Assembly: GCF_005222675.1 (NCBI RefSeq)
Contig: NZ_STGE01000068.1
Span: 186,001-250,000 of the forward strand
Length of the DNA: 64,000 nucleotides
Direction of reading: 5' to 3'
DNA from: Mycolicibacterium sp. CR10
GTDB taxonomy: Bacteria > Actinomycetota > Actinomycetes > Mycobacteriales > Mycobacteriaceae
Positions 16,444-24,071 of the stretch are shown here, one piece after another. The notes under the pieces were generated by a model. It had not been told where the DNA came from and did not search any database. It worked only from the letters and a program-made list of their open reading frames with translations. Position 1 is the first letter of the stretch; each line of letters opens with the position of its first letter. The translations under genes were made by a program, and so were the position numbers.

Positions 16444-17550
16444 ATGCGGGTGGTCCAGGTGGCGAACTTCTATGGGCCCCGCTCGGGTGGCCTGCGCACC
16501 GCGGTGGACCGGCTGGGCGCCGAGTACTGCGCTGCCGGGCACACGGTGTTCCTGATCGTGCCGGGGCACCGCGCACAGACCACCACTCTGCCTTCAGGTG
16601 TGATCCGGATTTCTCTGCCCGCCACGCTGATCCCGTTCACCGGCGGCTATCGGGCGGTACTGCCGCATCCGGTCACCACACTGCTCGAGAAGCTCCGCCC
16701 TGACGCGCTCGAGGTCTCCGACCGGTTGACGCTGCGCTCGCTGGGCGGGTGGGGACGCCGCCACGGCGCGTCAACAGTGATGATCTCCCACGAACGTCTG
16801 GATCGGCTTGTCGGGCAAATACTTCCAGAACCCGTGGCGCGGGCGGTCGCCGACGCCGCCAACCGGCGCACCGCCGCCAACTACGACGCCGTGGTGTGCA
16901 CCACCGCATTCGCGCGCGAGGAGTTCGACCGGATCGGTGCGACGAACCTGCTGACCGTGCCCCTGGGTGTCGACCTCGACCAGTTCCACCCCCGCCGACG
17001 ATCGGTCGCGCTACGGGAGCGCTGGGCCGGTCCCGACCAGCTGCTGCTGGTGCACTGCGGACGGCTGTCCGTCGAAAAGCATGCCCACCGCAGCATCGAT
17101 ACCGTTGCCGCACTCTGTGATTCGGGTGTCGACGCCCGACTGGTGGTGGTGGGGGAGGGTCCGCTGCGGGCCCGCCTGCAGCGTCAGGCGGCGCGGCTGC
17201 CCGTCGACTTCACCGGCTACATCGGGTGCCGTGACACCGTCGCGGGCATCCTGGCCACCGCCGACATCGCCCTCGCGCCGGGTCCGCATGAGACGTTCGG
17301 GCTGGCTGCGCTCGAGGCGCTGGCCTGTGGCACCCCGGCGGTGGTGTCGCGGACATCGGCACTGTCGGAAATCCTCACGGCCGACAGCGGCGCCACCGCC
17401 GACAACGACGCCCGCTCGGTCGCCCGCGCCGTCATCTCGATCATGACCCGGCCCGAATCGCATCGACGGCACGGCGCGCGACTGCGGGCCGAGCAATTCG
17501 GGTGGCCGCGGTCGGCAGCGGGAATGCTGCACGCTCTCGGAGCCGACTGA
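16444..17550 (+). CDS. pimC: GT4 glycosyltransferase, PimC-type alpha-mannosyltransferase
   Basis: A 368-residue GT-B enzyme. It opens with MRVVQVANFYGPRSGGLRT, the donor-side region is VHCGRLSVEKHAHRSIDT, and the retaining-GT4 E-x7-E motif is HETFGLAALE. The whole chain closely follows, from memory, the PimC protein of M. tuberculosis CDC1551, which adds the third mannose to phosphatidylinositol mannosides using GDP-mannose; that gene is missing from H37Rv. An upstream in-frame start exists, but ATG 16444 matches the family N-terminus. It stands alone between the dienelactone hydrolase and a small secreted protein. Confidence 0.78.
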   Translation: MRVVQVANFYGPRSGGLRTAVDRLGAEYCAAGHTVFLIVPGHRAQTTTLPSGVIRISLPATLIPFTGGYRAVLPHPVTTLLEKLRPDALEVSDRLTLRSLGGWGRRHGASTVMISHERLDRLVGQILPEPVARAVADAANRRTAANYDAVVCTTAFAREEFDRIGATNLLTVPLGVDLDQFHPRRRSVALRERWAGPDQLLLVHCGRLSVEKHAHRSIDTVAALCDSGVDARLVVVGEGPLRARLQRQAARLPVDFTGYIGCRDTVAGILATADIALAPGPHETFGLAALEALACGTPAVVSRTSALSEILTADSGATADNDARSVARAVISIMTRPESHRRHGARLRAEQFGWPRSAAGMLHALGAD

Positions 17551-17607
17551 GCGGGGCAATCGTGGCCGTTGCCGGTCAATGCCGGTGAACCGCGGGCCGC
17601 GGTGACC

Positions 17608-17613
17608 TACGAT
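17608..17613 (+). promoter_or_regulatory. -10 hexamer TACGAT, leaderless promoter
   Basis: TACGAT, six bases (CCAGGA), then ATG 17620. The spacing fits a transcript beginning at the start codon. Confidence 0.5.
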
Positions 17614-17619
17614 CCAGGA

Positions 17620-18018
17620 ATGTTGCGGATGTTCGCGGTCTCGGCGGCCACCATGCTGGTTCTCGGCTCGACCGCGGCTGTGGCCGGTGCACAGCCCGCC
17701 CCCGCCTCGGCGTGCAACTACACACTGACCGCGCCTACCGTGGTGAGCGTGTCGGGCACCGCCATGGTCACCGCCACCGTCACGCCGGCGGAGTGCGACG
17801 GGGCGGTCACGTTCCAGACGGTGGCCTGCATCCAGATGCAGGGAGCCAGCGGCCCCGCCCAGTGTGCGCAGGGCCCGGGAATCAAGCCTGCACAGGTCTT
17901 CTACCAGCCCTATCGCCCCGGCGCGACCTACACGTCGACCGGACGCGGCTGCGCCTCCAAGGGCAACCCCCCGCAGACGTACTGCCAGGAGGCCGGTCCG
18001 TTCACTTCCGGACTGTGA
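17620..18018 (+). CDS. Small secreted protein of unknown function
   Basis: A 132-residue protein with a Sec signal peptide: MLRMFAVSAATMLVLGSTAA, cut probably near AGAQP/APASA. The mature part starts ACNYTLTAPTVVSVSGTAMV, looks like a small beta-sandwich and holds several cysteines (in NYT-preceding C, AECDG, VACIQ, AQCAQ, GRGCAS and TYCQE), enough for three disulfides. No family is recognised. It is probably exported to the cell envelope. It has its own leaderless-type promoter and is followed by a spaced direct repeat. Confidence 0.75.
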   Translation: MLRMFAVSAATMLVLGSTAAVAGAQPAPASACNYTLTAPTVVSVSGTAMVTATVTPAECDGAVTFQTVACIQMQGASGPAQCAQGPGIKPAQVFYQPYRPGATYTSTGRGCASKGNPPQTYCQEAGPFTSGL

Positions 18019-18027
18019 CGCGGGCGT

Positions 18028-18067
18028 AGCGCTGCCGGTTGAGGACGCGCGCGCAGCGCTACCGGTT
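18028..18067. repeat. Spaced 13-bp direct repeat
   Basis: AGCGCTGCCGGTT (18028-18040) and AGCGCTACCGGTT (18055-18067) match at 12 of 13 bases and sit 27 bp apart, just after the secreted-protein stop. AGCGCT is self-complementary, so the two copies can also pair as a short stem. Confidence 0.5.
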
Positions 18068-18145
18068 TAGCTCGGCCAGCACCCGGGCATCCGTCGAATC
18101 AACGGGGCTGTCAGCGTGATCGGCCCGAGAATCGAAGGAGCCGGC

Positions 18146-18568
18146 ATGGATACCAACAATGTGGTGTGGATCGTCGTGGCCGTTCTCGTGGCACTCGTGG
18201 TCATCGGCCTGGCGGTGTTCGCGGCGCGGAAGGCCGGGAACCGCCGCCGCAGCCAGGAAGCCGATCGCATTCGCGCAGAAGTCGACCACGAAAGCCAGCG
18301 CGTGGAGAAGCGCGCGGCTCTGGTCGAGGAGACAGAGGCCAAAGCCCGTGCCGCGAAGGCCGAGGCAGAGGCCAAGGCCGCAGAAGCCGCACGGCTGGCC
18401 GAGACCGCGGCCACCCATCGCGACTCGGTCACCACGTCCCGCGAGGACCTCGCGGCTCGGCGTGAGGAGGCCGACGATCTGGATCCCCGTACGCCGCGCA
18501 CCGACGAGCCCGGCACTGCCGGACCTGGCTCCGCCGAGCGGATGCAGCCGGACGCTTCTACTCGCTAG
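18146..18568 (+). CDS. Membrane-anchored coiled-coil protein
   Basis: A 140-residue protein. Residues 7-27 (VWIVVAVLVALVVIGLAVFA) form one transmembrane helix, followed by basic RKAGNRRRSQ. Residues about 38-100 are a long Ala/Glu/Lys/Arg heptad stretch such as KARAAKAEAEAKAAEAARLA, a clear coiled coil. The tail is disordered and acidic. GAAGGAG lies 5 bases before ATG 18146. The N-in/C-out sense is not certain; the basic residues after the helix favour a cytosolic coiled coil. Function unknown. Its last 11 bases overlap the opposing P450 gene. Confidence 0.75.
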   Translation: MDTNNVVWIVVAVLVALVVIGLAVFAARKAGNRRRSQEADRIRAEVDHESQRVEKRAALVEETEAKARAAKAEAEAKAAEAARLAETAATHRDSVTTSREDLAARREEADDLDPRTPRTDEPGTAGPGSAERMQPDASTR

Positions 18569-19853
18569 GGGTCCAGGACACCGGCAGCCGTTTGATCCCG
18601 TGGATGAACGCCGAGTGCAACAGGTCGGGCTCTTCGGTCGCACGGATGTCGGGCACCCGCCGGTGCAGTTCCTCGAACGCGACGGTGATCTCCCGACGGG
18701 CCAGATTGGCGCCGAGGCAGAAATGCGCGCCGCCGCCGCCGAACCCGAGGTGCGGGTTGGGGTGGCGGCGAACATCGAATTTCCACGGTTCGGCGAACTT
18801 GGACTCGTCACGGTTGGCTGACCCGTACCACAGCGTGACCTTGTCTCCCGCAGCCATTTTCACGCCGCTGAGCTCAATGTCGCGGGTGGTGGTGCGCCGC
18901 ATGTAGGCCACCGGCGAGGCCCACCGCACAACCTCCTCGACCGCGGTCGGTGCCAGTTCGTCGTAGTTCGCCCACCACACGTCACGCTGCTCGGGATAGC
19001 GGCTCAGCGCCAGCACCCCGTGGCTGATCGCGTTTCTGGTGGTCTCGTTGCCCGCGACCACCAGAAGGATGAAAAACGATGCGACCTCCGCCGAGGTCAG
19101 CCGCTCGCCGTCGAGTTCCGCCCGGACCAGGCTGGTCGTCAGGTCGTCCCCGGGGCTGTCCCGACGATCCTCGGCGAGCTGCTTGGCGTACTCGCCGATG
19201 GCCATGGCCACGGTGAGAAATTCGTCGAAGTCGGTCGCGATGTCGGGGTCACCGAAACCCAGGATCACATTGGTCCAGTGGAAGACCCGTTGATGGTCCT
19301 CTTCGGGAATGCCCATCATGTCGCAGATGATCTGTAGCGGCAGCGGGCCCGCCAGCTCCGAGACGAATTCGCCGTGGCCGTCCGGGTGGTTGGCCACCAT
19401 CGTCTCGACCAGTCGCCGCGCCCGTTGCCGCACCGAATCCTCGATCATCGCCAGCACCCGCGGGGTGAAGGCGCTGCGCACGATGTTGCGCAGCCGGGTG
19501 TGACGGGGATCGTCCATCGCGATCATCGAGCCGAAGTACTCGTTGAGTTCCGGGGTCTGATCACCGACGGTGATGCCGAGTGCCGAGCTGAACACCTCGG
19601 GATGCCTGCTCGCATAGAAGACGTCGTCGTGCCGGGTGAGCGCCCAGTGGCCGGCGACCTCCTCGGCGTCCGGGTCCCCGACGATGGACTCGTGAAAGCT
19701 GATAGGGGCTTCGCGGCGCAGAGTGGCGAACGCCCCGTCACGGATGTCGTCGTCGAGTCCCCAGAAATCCCACGATCCGAGGTCGATATCGGAGAGCGGC
19801 ACGTCGGCCGGTGCGAGCCCGTTGGTGCGGGTGACATCCGTTCTCAAGCCCAT
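18558..19853 (-). CDS. Cytochrome P450
   Basis: A 431-residue soluble bacterial P450. The I-helix oxygen-activation motif is AGNETT, the K-helix ExxR lies in EEVVRW, and the haem-thiolate loop is FGGGGAHFCLGANLAR. It belongs with the CYP124/CYP125/CYP126/CYP142-like group of actinobacterial lipid and steroid hydroxylases but differs clearly from the CYP125 in this window. ATG 19853 lies 17 bases after the stop of the upstream 142-residue gene, so the two are likely one transcript. The redox partner is not encoded nearby. Substrate unknown. Confidence 0.85.
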   Translation of the reverse strand: MGLRTDVTRTNGLAPADVPLSDIDLGSWDFWGLDDDIRDGAFATLRREAPISFHESIVGDPDAEEVAGHWALTRHDDVFYASRHPEVFSSALGITVGDQTPELNEYFGSMIAMDDPRHTRLRNIVRSAFTPRVLAMIEDSVRQRARRLVETMVANHPDGHGEFVSELAGPLPLQIICDMMGIPEEDHQRVFHWTNVILGFGDPDIATDFDEFLTVAMAIGEYAKQLAEDRRDSPGDDLTTSLVRAELDGERLTSAEVASFFILLVVAGNETTRNAISHGVLALSRYPEQRDVWWANYDELAPTAVEEVVRWASPVAYMRRTTTRDIELSGVKMAAGDKVTLWYGSANRDESKFAEPWKFDVRRHPNPHLGFGGGGAHFCLGANLARREITVAFEELHRRVPDIRATEEPDLLHSAFIHGIKRLPVSWTPSE

Positions 19854-19870
19854 GCCCGCCCAGCGTAGCC

Positions 19871-20299
19871 TCACGGCCCTGCTTCATGACCTTTTCGGCC
19901 GTGCGTGCGGCGCCGCTCTTTCATCCGTGCTTCGTGCAGGTGGCGGGCACCCTCGAGAAGCTCGTCACGCACCTGGCTTTCGTGCTCTCGAAAGCGCGAC
20001 CAGTAATTGTCGTCGAATTCTTCGACCATTTGGAATGTCCACCGTCCCTCGAGCACGTTGCGCCCGACCATGTCGGTCTCCAACCGGTCGGCCACCGCAC
20101 CGTGGCCGGCGGTCCGCAACGCCTCGCACGCCTCGCCCAGCAACAGATCGGCGTGTCCCATCAGTTGGTGGAACGAGTACAGGTGCCCCCTGGCTCGTTC
20201 CACGAACTCCAGCGCCTCGGTCAGCTTGCCCACGGCATCGACGGTGCCGTCACTTGCGTCAGTCACCGAGGCGAGATACCCGTCCCGATCCGGCCGCAA
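19871..20299 (-). CDS. Conserved-looking small helical protein upstream of the P450
   Basis: A 142-residue soluble, mainly helical protein, rich in charged residues: LTEALEFVERARGHLYSFHQ, LMGHADLLLGEACEALRTAG, then FDDNYWSRFREHESQVRDEL. Several His residues lie on one helix face (YSFHQLMGHAD), which might bind metal, but no family is recognised. The start is uncertain: TTG 20299 opens the frame and a GTG lies 11 codons inside. It is followed after 17 bases by the P450 and probably shares its transcript, so it may be an accessory protein of that enzyme. Confidence 0.6.
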   Translation of the reverse strand: MRPDRDGYLASVTDASDGTVDAVGKLTEALEFVERARGHLYSFHQLMGHADLLLGEACEALRTAGHGAVADRLETDMVGRNVLEGRWTFQMVEEFDDNYWSRFREHESQVRDELLEGARHLHEARMKERRRTHGRKGHEAGP

Positions 20300-20408
20300 T
20301 CTTTCCGGCTTACCGGGTGGTCGAGGCGAAACGTTCCCGTTTCGTCACCCTTAGCCGTTGCTGTGACATGCGACCTGGTGATTCACTGGTCCCGATGACT
20401 CTCAGGTA

Positions 20409-20429
20409 GTGTGCGTAAACTGCGCACAC
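20409..20429. promoter_or_regulatory. Perfect 7-bp inverted repeat around a -10-like TAAACT
   Basis: GTGTGCG and CGCACAC flank TAAACTG. TAAACT fits the mycobacterial TANNNT -10 pattern, so a repressor bound to the arms would cover the promoter of the mycolate methyltransferase gene 50-70 bases downstream. Confidence 0.45.
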
Positions 20430-20480
20430 GATGGGACAGGCCCTCAAGCCACTGGGGCCGCCAATCGACCAGCTTCCCCA

Positions 20481-21386
20481 ATGAATTCAAAGGCCTGCAT
20501 TTTGCCCAACACCAGCAACGGCGTTCAGAACCTAAAGCCGAAATTCGAAGACGTCCAGGCACATTATGACCTGTCCGACGACTTCTTCCGGCTGTTCCTG
20601 GATCCGACTCAGACCTACAGCTGCGCCTATTTCGAGCGCGACGATATGACGCTCGAAGAGGCGCAGATCGCCAAGATCGATCTGTCCCTCGGGAAGCTCG
20701 GCCTCGAGCCGGGGATGACATTGCTCGACATCGGGTGCGGCTGGGGTGCGACTTTGCTGCGCGCAATCGAGAAGTACGACGTCAATGTCGTCGGACTCAC
20801 GCTGAGCCGCAACCAGCAGGCGCACGTCCAGAGCCTGCTCGACGCCTCGGAGAGCCCGCGACACAAGCGGGTGCTCCTGGAGGGCTGGGAGCAGTTCCTC
20901 GAGCCGGTCGACCGCATCGTCTCGATCGGGGCCTTCGAGCACTTCGGCAGCGAACGCTACGACGACTTCTTCAAGATGGCCTACTCGGCGCTGCCCGCCG
21001 GTGGGGTGATGATGCTGCACACCATCATCAAGCCCAGCGATGCGGAGTTCGCCGAGCGCGAGCTGCCATTGACGATGACGAAGCTGAAGTTCTTCAAATT
21101 CATCATGGACGAGATCTTTCCCGGCGGTGAACTCCCGAAGGTGGAGGACGTCGAGAAGCACTCTGCCAAGGTCGGTTTCGAGCTCACCCGGGTCCAGCCG
21201 TTGCGGATGCACTACGCCCGCACCCTGGAGATCTGGGCGGCGGCGCTGGAGGCCCGCAGGGACGAGGCCATCGCCATCCAGTCCGAGGTGGTCTACGACC
21301 GGTACATGCGTTACCTCACCGGTTGCGCCGAACTCTTCACTCAGGGATACACGGATATCTGCCAGTTCACCCTCAAGAAGGGCTGA
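20481..21386 (+). CDS. Cyclopropane / mycolic acid synthase-family methyltransferase
   Basis: A 301-residue SAM-dependent enzyme of the CmaA/MmaA/PcaA family. It has the family hallmark VQAHYDLSDDFFRLFLDPTQ followed by TYSCAYFERDDMTLEEAQ, the SAM-binding LLDIGCGWG, GLTLSRNQ, and SIGAFEHFGSERYDDFFK, where Glu helps hold the active-site bicarbonate. It adds a methyl or methylene group to meromycolate chains on the carrier protein. Which product (cis/trans cyclopropane, methoxy or keto precursor) cannot be told. Starts at ATG 20481 and at an internal TTG are both possible. It overlaps the opposing agmatinase gene by 14 bases. Confidence 0.88.
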   Translation: MNSKACILPNTSNGVQNLKPKFEDVQAHYDLSDDFFRLFLDPTQTYSCAYFERDDMTLEEAQIAKIDLSLGKLGLEPGMTLLDIGCGWGATLLRAIEKYDVNVVGLTLSRNQQAHVQSLLDASESPRHKRVLLEGWEQFLEPVDRIVSIGAFEHFGSERYDDFFKMAYSALPAGGVMMLHTIIKPSDAEFAERELPLTMTKLKFFKFIMDEIFPGGELPKVEDVEKHSAKVGFELTRVQPLRMHYARTLEIWAAALEARRDEAIAIQSEVVYDRYMRYLTGCAELFTQGYTDICQFTLKKG

Positions 21387-22428
21387 TATCGCGGTATGAC
21401 CGGGCCGGTTGGCCCGGTTCGGCCTTGGCGGCATCTCTGCGTCTGGCGGCCATGCCCGCCAGAGCCTCGAACACCACCCGGTGGGCGGCGTTGACCGTCA
21501 ATTCGGCGTGGTCGTAGGCGGGTGCCACCTCCACCACGTCCACGCCCACGACATCGTGCTCGTAACAGAGTTGACGCACCATGCGCAGCAGGTCCGCACT
21601 GGTGATCCCGCCGGGTTCCGGGGTGCCCGTACCGGGCGCATGCGCGGGGTCCAGCACGTCGATGTCCACCGAGACGTAGAGCTTGTCGGCCTTGGCCAGT
21701 GCCTCGCCGACGGCGTCCTTCATGACCTCCTTGAAGCCGCGCTCCCAGATCTCCTGCATCGTGTGCCACGTCAAGCCCTGCTCTTGCATCCACTCGAAGG
21801 TGTCCTGGGGCGGCCAGTAGCCCCGCAGACCGACCTGGACGAAATGGGTGCCGGGTACGGCGCCTGAATCGATCAGCCTGCGCATCGGCGTCCCGTGGCT
21901 GGCGAGGTTGCCCTCGATCTCGTCGGCAGTGTCGGCGTGCGCGTCGAAGTGGACAATGCCGACGTTGCCGTAGCCGTACTTGTCGGCTACCGCGGTGGCC
22001 GCCGGCCACGTGATCGAATGGTCCCCGCCGAGGATCACCGGGACGATCCCGCGCGACGCGATGGCGTGCACGCGCTCGCGAATGTTGTTGTGCGACACCT
22101 CTGTCTGGCCATGGGGGCAGTAAGCGTCGCCGAAATCGACGACCTCCAACCAGTCGAAGATCTCCAGTCCGAGGTCCATGTGATAGGTGCCCGGTTCGTA
22201 GGCCGTCGCGCGGATCGCCCGCGGGCCGAACCGCGCACCTGGCCGGTTGGTGGTTCCGATGTCGAAGGGTGCCCCGACGATGGCGACATCGGGTTTCCAC
22301 GAATCGAGTTGGTCCACCTCGGTTAGAAAAGGCCGGTGGCCGAAGGTGGCCAGACCGGCGTGCGCCAGATCAAGCTGCTCGGCCATGCCCGGCGGGAGGT
22401 CTCTGCTGTGCTCGTGGTCATGGCCCAT
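21373..22428 (-). CDS. speB: Agmatinase-family ureohydrolase
   Basis: A 351-residue ureohydrolase. The binuclear manganese site is complete: GGDHS, HFDAHADT, and SVDIDVLDPAHAPGTGTPEPG. The family splits agmatine, arginine, guanidinobutyrate or guanidine; the N-terminal RPGARFGPRAIR is usual for agmatinase and guanidinobutyrase types. Agmatinase would give putrescine and urea, a possible amine source for the GlnA3-like ligase at 8.8 kb. ATG 22428 follows TACGGT by 7 bases and appears leaderless. The fit to agmatinase over guanidinobutyrase is by general likeness only. Confidence 0.82.
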   Translation of the reverse strand: MGHDHEHSRDLPPGMAEQLDLAHAGLATFGHRPFLTEVDQLDSWKPDVAIVGAPFDIGTTNRPGARFGPRAIRATAYEPGTYHMDLGLEIFDWLEVVDFGDAYCPHGQTEVSHNNIRERVHAIASRGIVPVILGGDHSITWPAATAVADKYGYGNVGIVHFDAHADTADEIEGNLASHGTPMRRLIDSGAVPGTHFVQVGLRGYWPPQDTFEWMQEQGLTWHTMQEIWERGFKEVMKDAVGEALAKADKLYVSVDIDVLDPAHAPGTGTPEPGGITSADLLRMVRQLCYEHDVVGVDVVEVAPAYDHAELTVNAAHRVVFEALAGMAARRRDAAKAEPGQPARSYRDISPS

Positions 22429-22435
22429 GCGCAGA

Positions 22436-22441
22436 ACCGTA
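22436..22441 (-). promoter_or_regulatory. -10 hexamer TACGGT of the agmatinase gene
   Basis: Read on the minus strand, TACGGT is followed by TCTGCGC and ATG 22428, a 7-base gap that fits a leaderless transcript. Confidence 0.45.
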
Positions 22442-22472
22442 CCGGTCAGCAGGCGTCAGAACAGGCGACTTG

Positions 22473-22913
22473 TCACGAAGTCGCCAAGTGGCTCAATGCC
22501 TCGCGCAGCCCATCGGGAACCGGCCGCTTCGACCAGTCTTCGGTCGACACCACGACGTAGACATTGAGACCCCGGACCGCGACGCGCTCAGTGTCTTCGC
22601 GGCCCCCTGAAGCCTTGGAGCACACACCGAACCCGATGGTGAAGCTCGTCGAGCCGACCCGGGTGCACTCCGCGGTCACCCGCACCTCGTCACGCCACCG
22701 CACCGGGGACTGAAAGTCGATCTCGCTGTGCACCACCTGGAAGTCGTAGCCGGCGGACATCAGGTCGGGGTAGGCGACGCCGAGGTGGTCGAGAAGCCCG
22801 GTGCAGGCCTCGTCGAACCATGTCAGGTAGTGGGCATTGAACACCACGCCCTGTTGGTCCACTTCGGCGTACCGGGGCACGATCGGCAGCGAGAACGCAG
22901 TCACGCCGAGCAC
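22473..22913 (-). CDS. Acyl-CoA thioesterase (4HBT hotdog)
   Basis: A 146-residue single hotdog domain. RYAEVDQQGVVFNAHYLTWF contains the catalytic Asp of 4-hydroxybenzoyl-CoA thioesterases and YbgC-like proteins, followed by HSEIDFQSPVRWRDEVRVTA. It should hydrolyse acyl-CoA thioesters in the cytoplasm. GTG 22913 and GTG 22904 (MTAFSLPIVPRY) are both credible starts. The gene diverges from the threonine dehydratase gene; the region between them carries a 17-bp inverted repeat with 29 bp between its arms. Confidence 0.85.
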   Translation of the reverse strand: MLGVTAFSLPIVPRYAEVDQQGVVFNAHYLTWFDEACTGLLDHLGVAYPDLMSAGYDFQVVHSEIDFQSPVRWRDEVRVTAECTRVGSTSFTIGFGVCSKASGGREDTERVAVRGLNVYVVVSTEDWSKRPVPDGLREALSHLATS

Positions 22914-22920
22914 CCTAATC

Positions 22921-22983
22921 CGCCGGAACGGTATTCCAGCAGCGAAAGTTCGCGCAGCGGCCAGCCGGAATACCGTTCCGGCG
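22921..22983. promoter_or_regulatory. 17-bp perfect inverted repeat between divergent genes
   Basis: CGCCGGAACGGTATTCC (22921-22937) and its exact complement (22967-22983) are 29 bases apart. Each arm itself contains GGAA-N5-TTCC, so the region reads as two inverted copies of one operator, centred 46 bp apart. The spacer contains a small GCGAA/TTCGC stem. Confidence 0.65.
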
Positions 22984-23014
22984 CGGTCTTCTGCGCATGT
23001 ACGAGACTGGTCGC

Positions 23015-23968
23015 ATGAAGCTCGTGACGCTCGACGACGTCCGCGCCGCCGCCGAGCGGATCAGAGCCCACGTCGTGCGGACTCCGCTGCTGGCGGCGCG
23101 GTGGGGTGACGACGAGCGGCCACTGTGGGTCAAGCCCGAGAATCTGCAGCCGATCGGTGCGTTCAAGGTGCGGGGCGCCTTCAACGCCATCACCGCCGCC
23201 GCCGCCGCCGCCAGCGGGGCCCGGACCGACATCGTCGCCTATTCGAGCGGCAACCACGCTCAGGCCGTCGCGTACGCCGCCGCCGCGTACGGATTTCCGG
23301 CCCACATCGTGATGCCGCAGGAGACACCCGACGTGAAGGTGCAGGCCACCCGCACCCTCGGCGCGCGGGTGGTGCTGTGCGGGCCGGGGGAGCGGGAACG
23401 GGTCGCTGCGCAGGTGGTCGAGGAGACCGGTGGGGTGATGATCCCGCCGTTCGACCATCCGGACGTCATCGCGGGCCAGGGCACCGTCGGGCTCGAGATC
23501 GCCGAGGATCTACCCGCGGTGCGCAACGTCCTGATCCCGGTCAGCGGCGGCGGCTTGGCCTCGGGCATCGGCACCGCGATCAGGGCGCTCTGCCCCGAGG
23601 CGAGAATCTTCGGGGTCGAACCGGAACTCGCCGCCGACACCACCGCGGGCCTGGCCGCCGGCCACCGGGTGGACTGGCCGATCGAGGACCGCAACCGCAC
23701 CATCGCCGACGGTCTACGCTCGCAACCCTCGGATCTGACCTTCGCGCACCTGCAGCGCGTTCTGGACGGGATGATAACGGTGTCGGAGAGCCAGATTCGC
23801 GCGGCGGTCCGGGAATTCGCGCTGCGCTCCCACCTCGTCAGCGAACCCAGCGGCGCGGTGGCGCTGGCCGCCTACCGTCACGGATCGATCCCGCCGGGGC
23901 CCTCCGTGGTGGTCCTTTCGGGCGGCAATATCGAACCGGCGCTGCTGGCGCAGATCCTGTCAGGGTGA
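23015..23968 (+). CDS. Threonine/serine dehydratase (PLP-dependent, fold type II)
   Basis: A 317-residue PLP enzyme of the threonine dehydratase/serine racemase family. The PLP lysine lies in IGAFKVRGAFNA, the cofactor-phosphate loop is VSGGGLASGIG, and YSSGNHAQAVAYAA is the substrate loop. No C-terminal ACT domain follows, so it is a catabolic or racemase-like form, not allosteric IlvA. ATG 23015 is taken because the family N-terminus MKLVTLDDVRAAAERI begins there; ATG 22997 is in frame six codons earlier. It diverges from the thioesterase gene across a large inverted repeat, suggesting regulated expression. Confidence 0.85.
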   Translation: MKLVTLDDVRAAAERIRAHVVRTPLLAARWGDDERPLWVKPENLQPIGAFKVRGAFNAITAAAAAASGARTDIVAYSSGNHAQAVAYAAAAYGFPAHIVMPQETPDVKVQATRTLGARVVLCGPGERERVAAQVVEETGGVMIPPFDHPDVIAGQGTVGLEIAEDLPAVRNVLIPVSGGGLASGIGTAIRALCPEARIFGVEPELAADTTAGLAAGHRVDWPIEDRNRTIADGLRSQPSDLTFAHLQRVLDGMITVSESQIRAAVREFALRSHLVSEPSGAVALAAYRHGSIPPGPSVVVLSGGNIEPALLAQILSG

Positions 23969-24071
23969 CCGCAGCAGCGGATTCGACAGGTGTGCAACTT
24001 CCGGTAGGGTCACCCGAGATTGCGTCCGCATGGTCGTGGGGGGACCGTGGACGCCAGAAGGAGTTGTTTTC

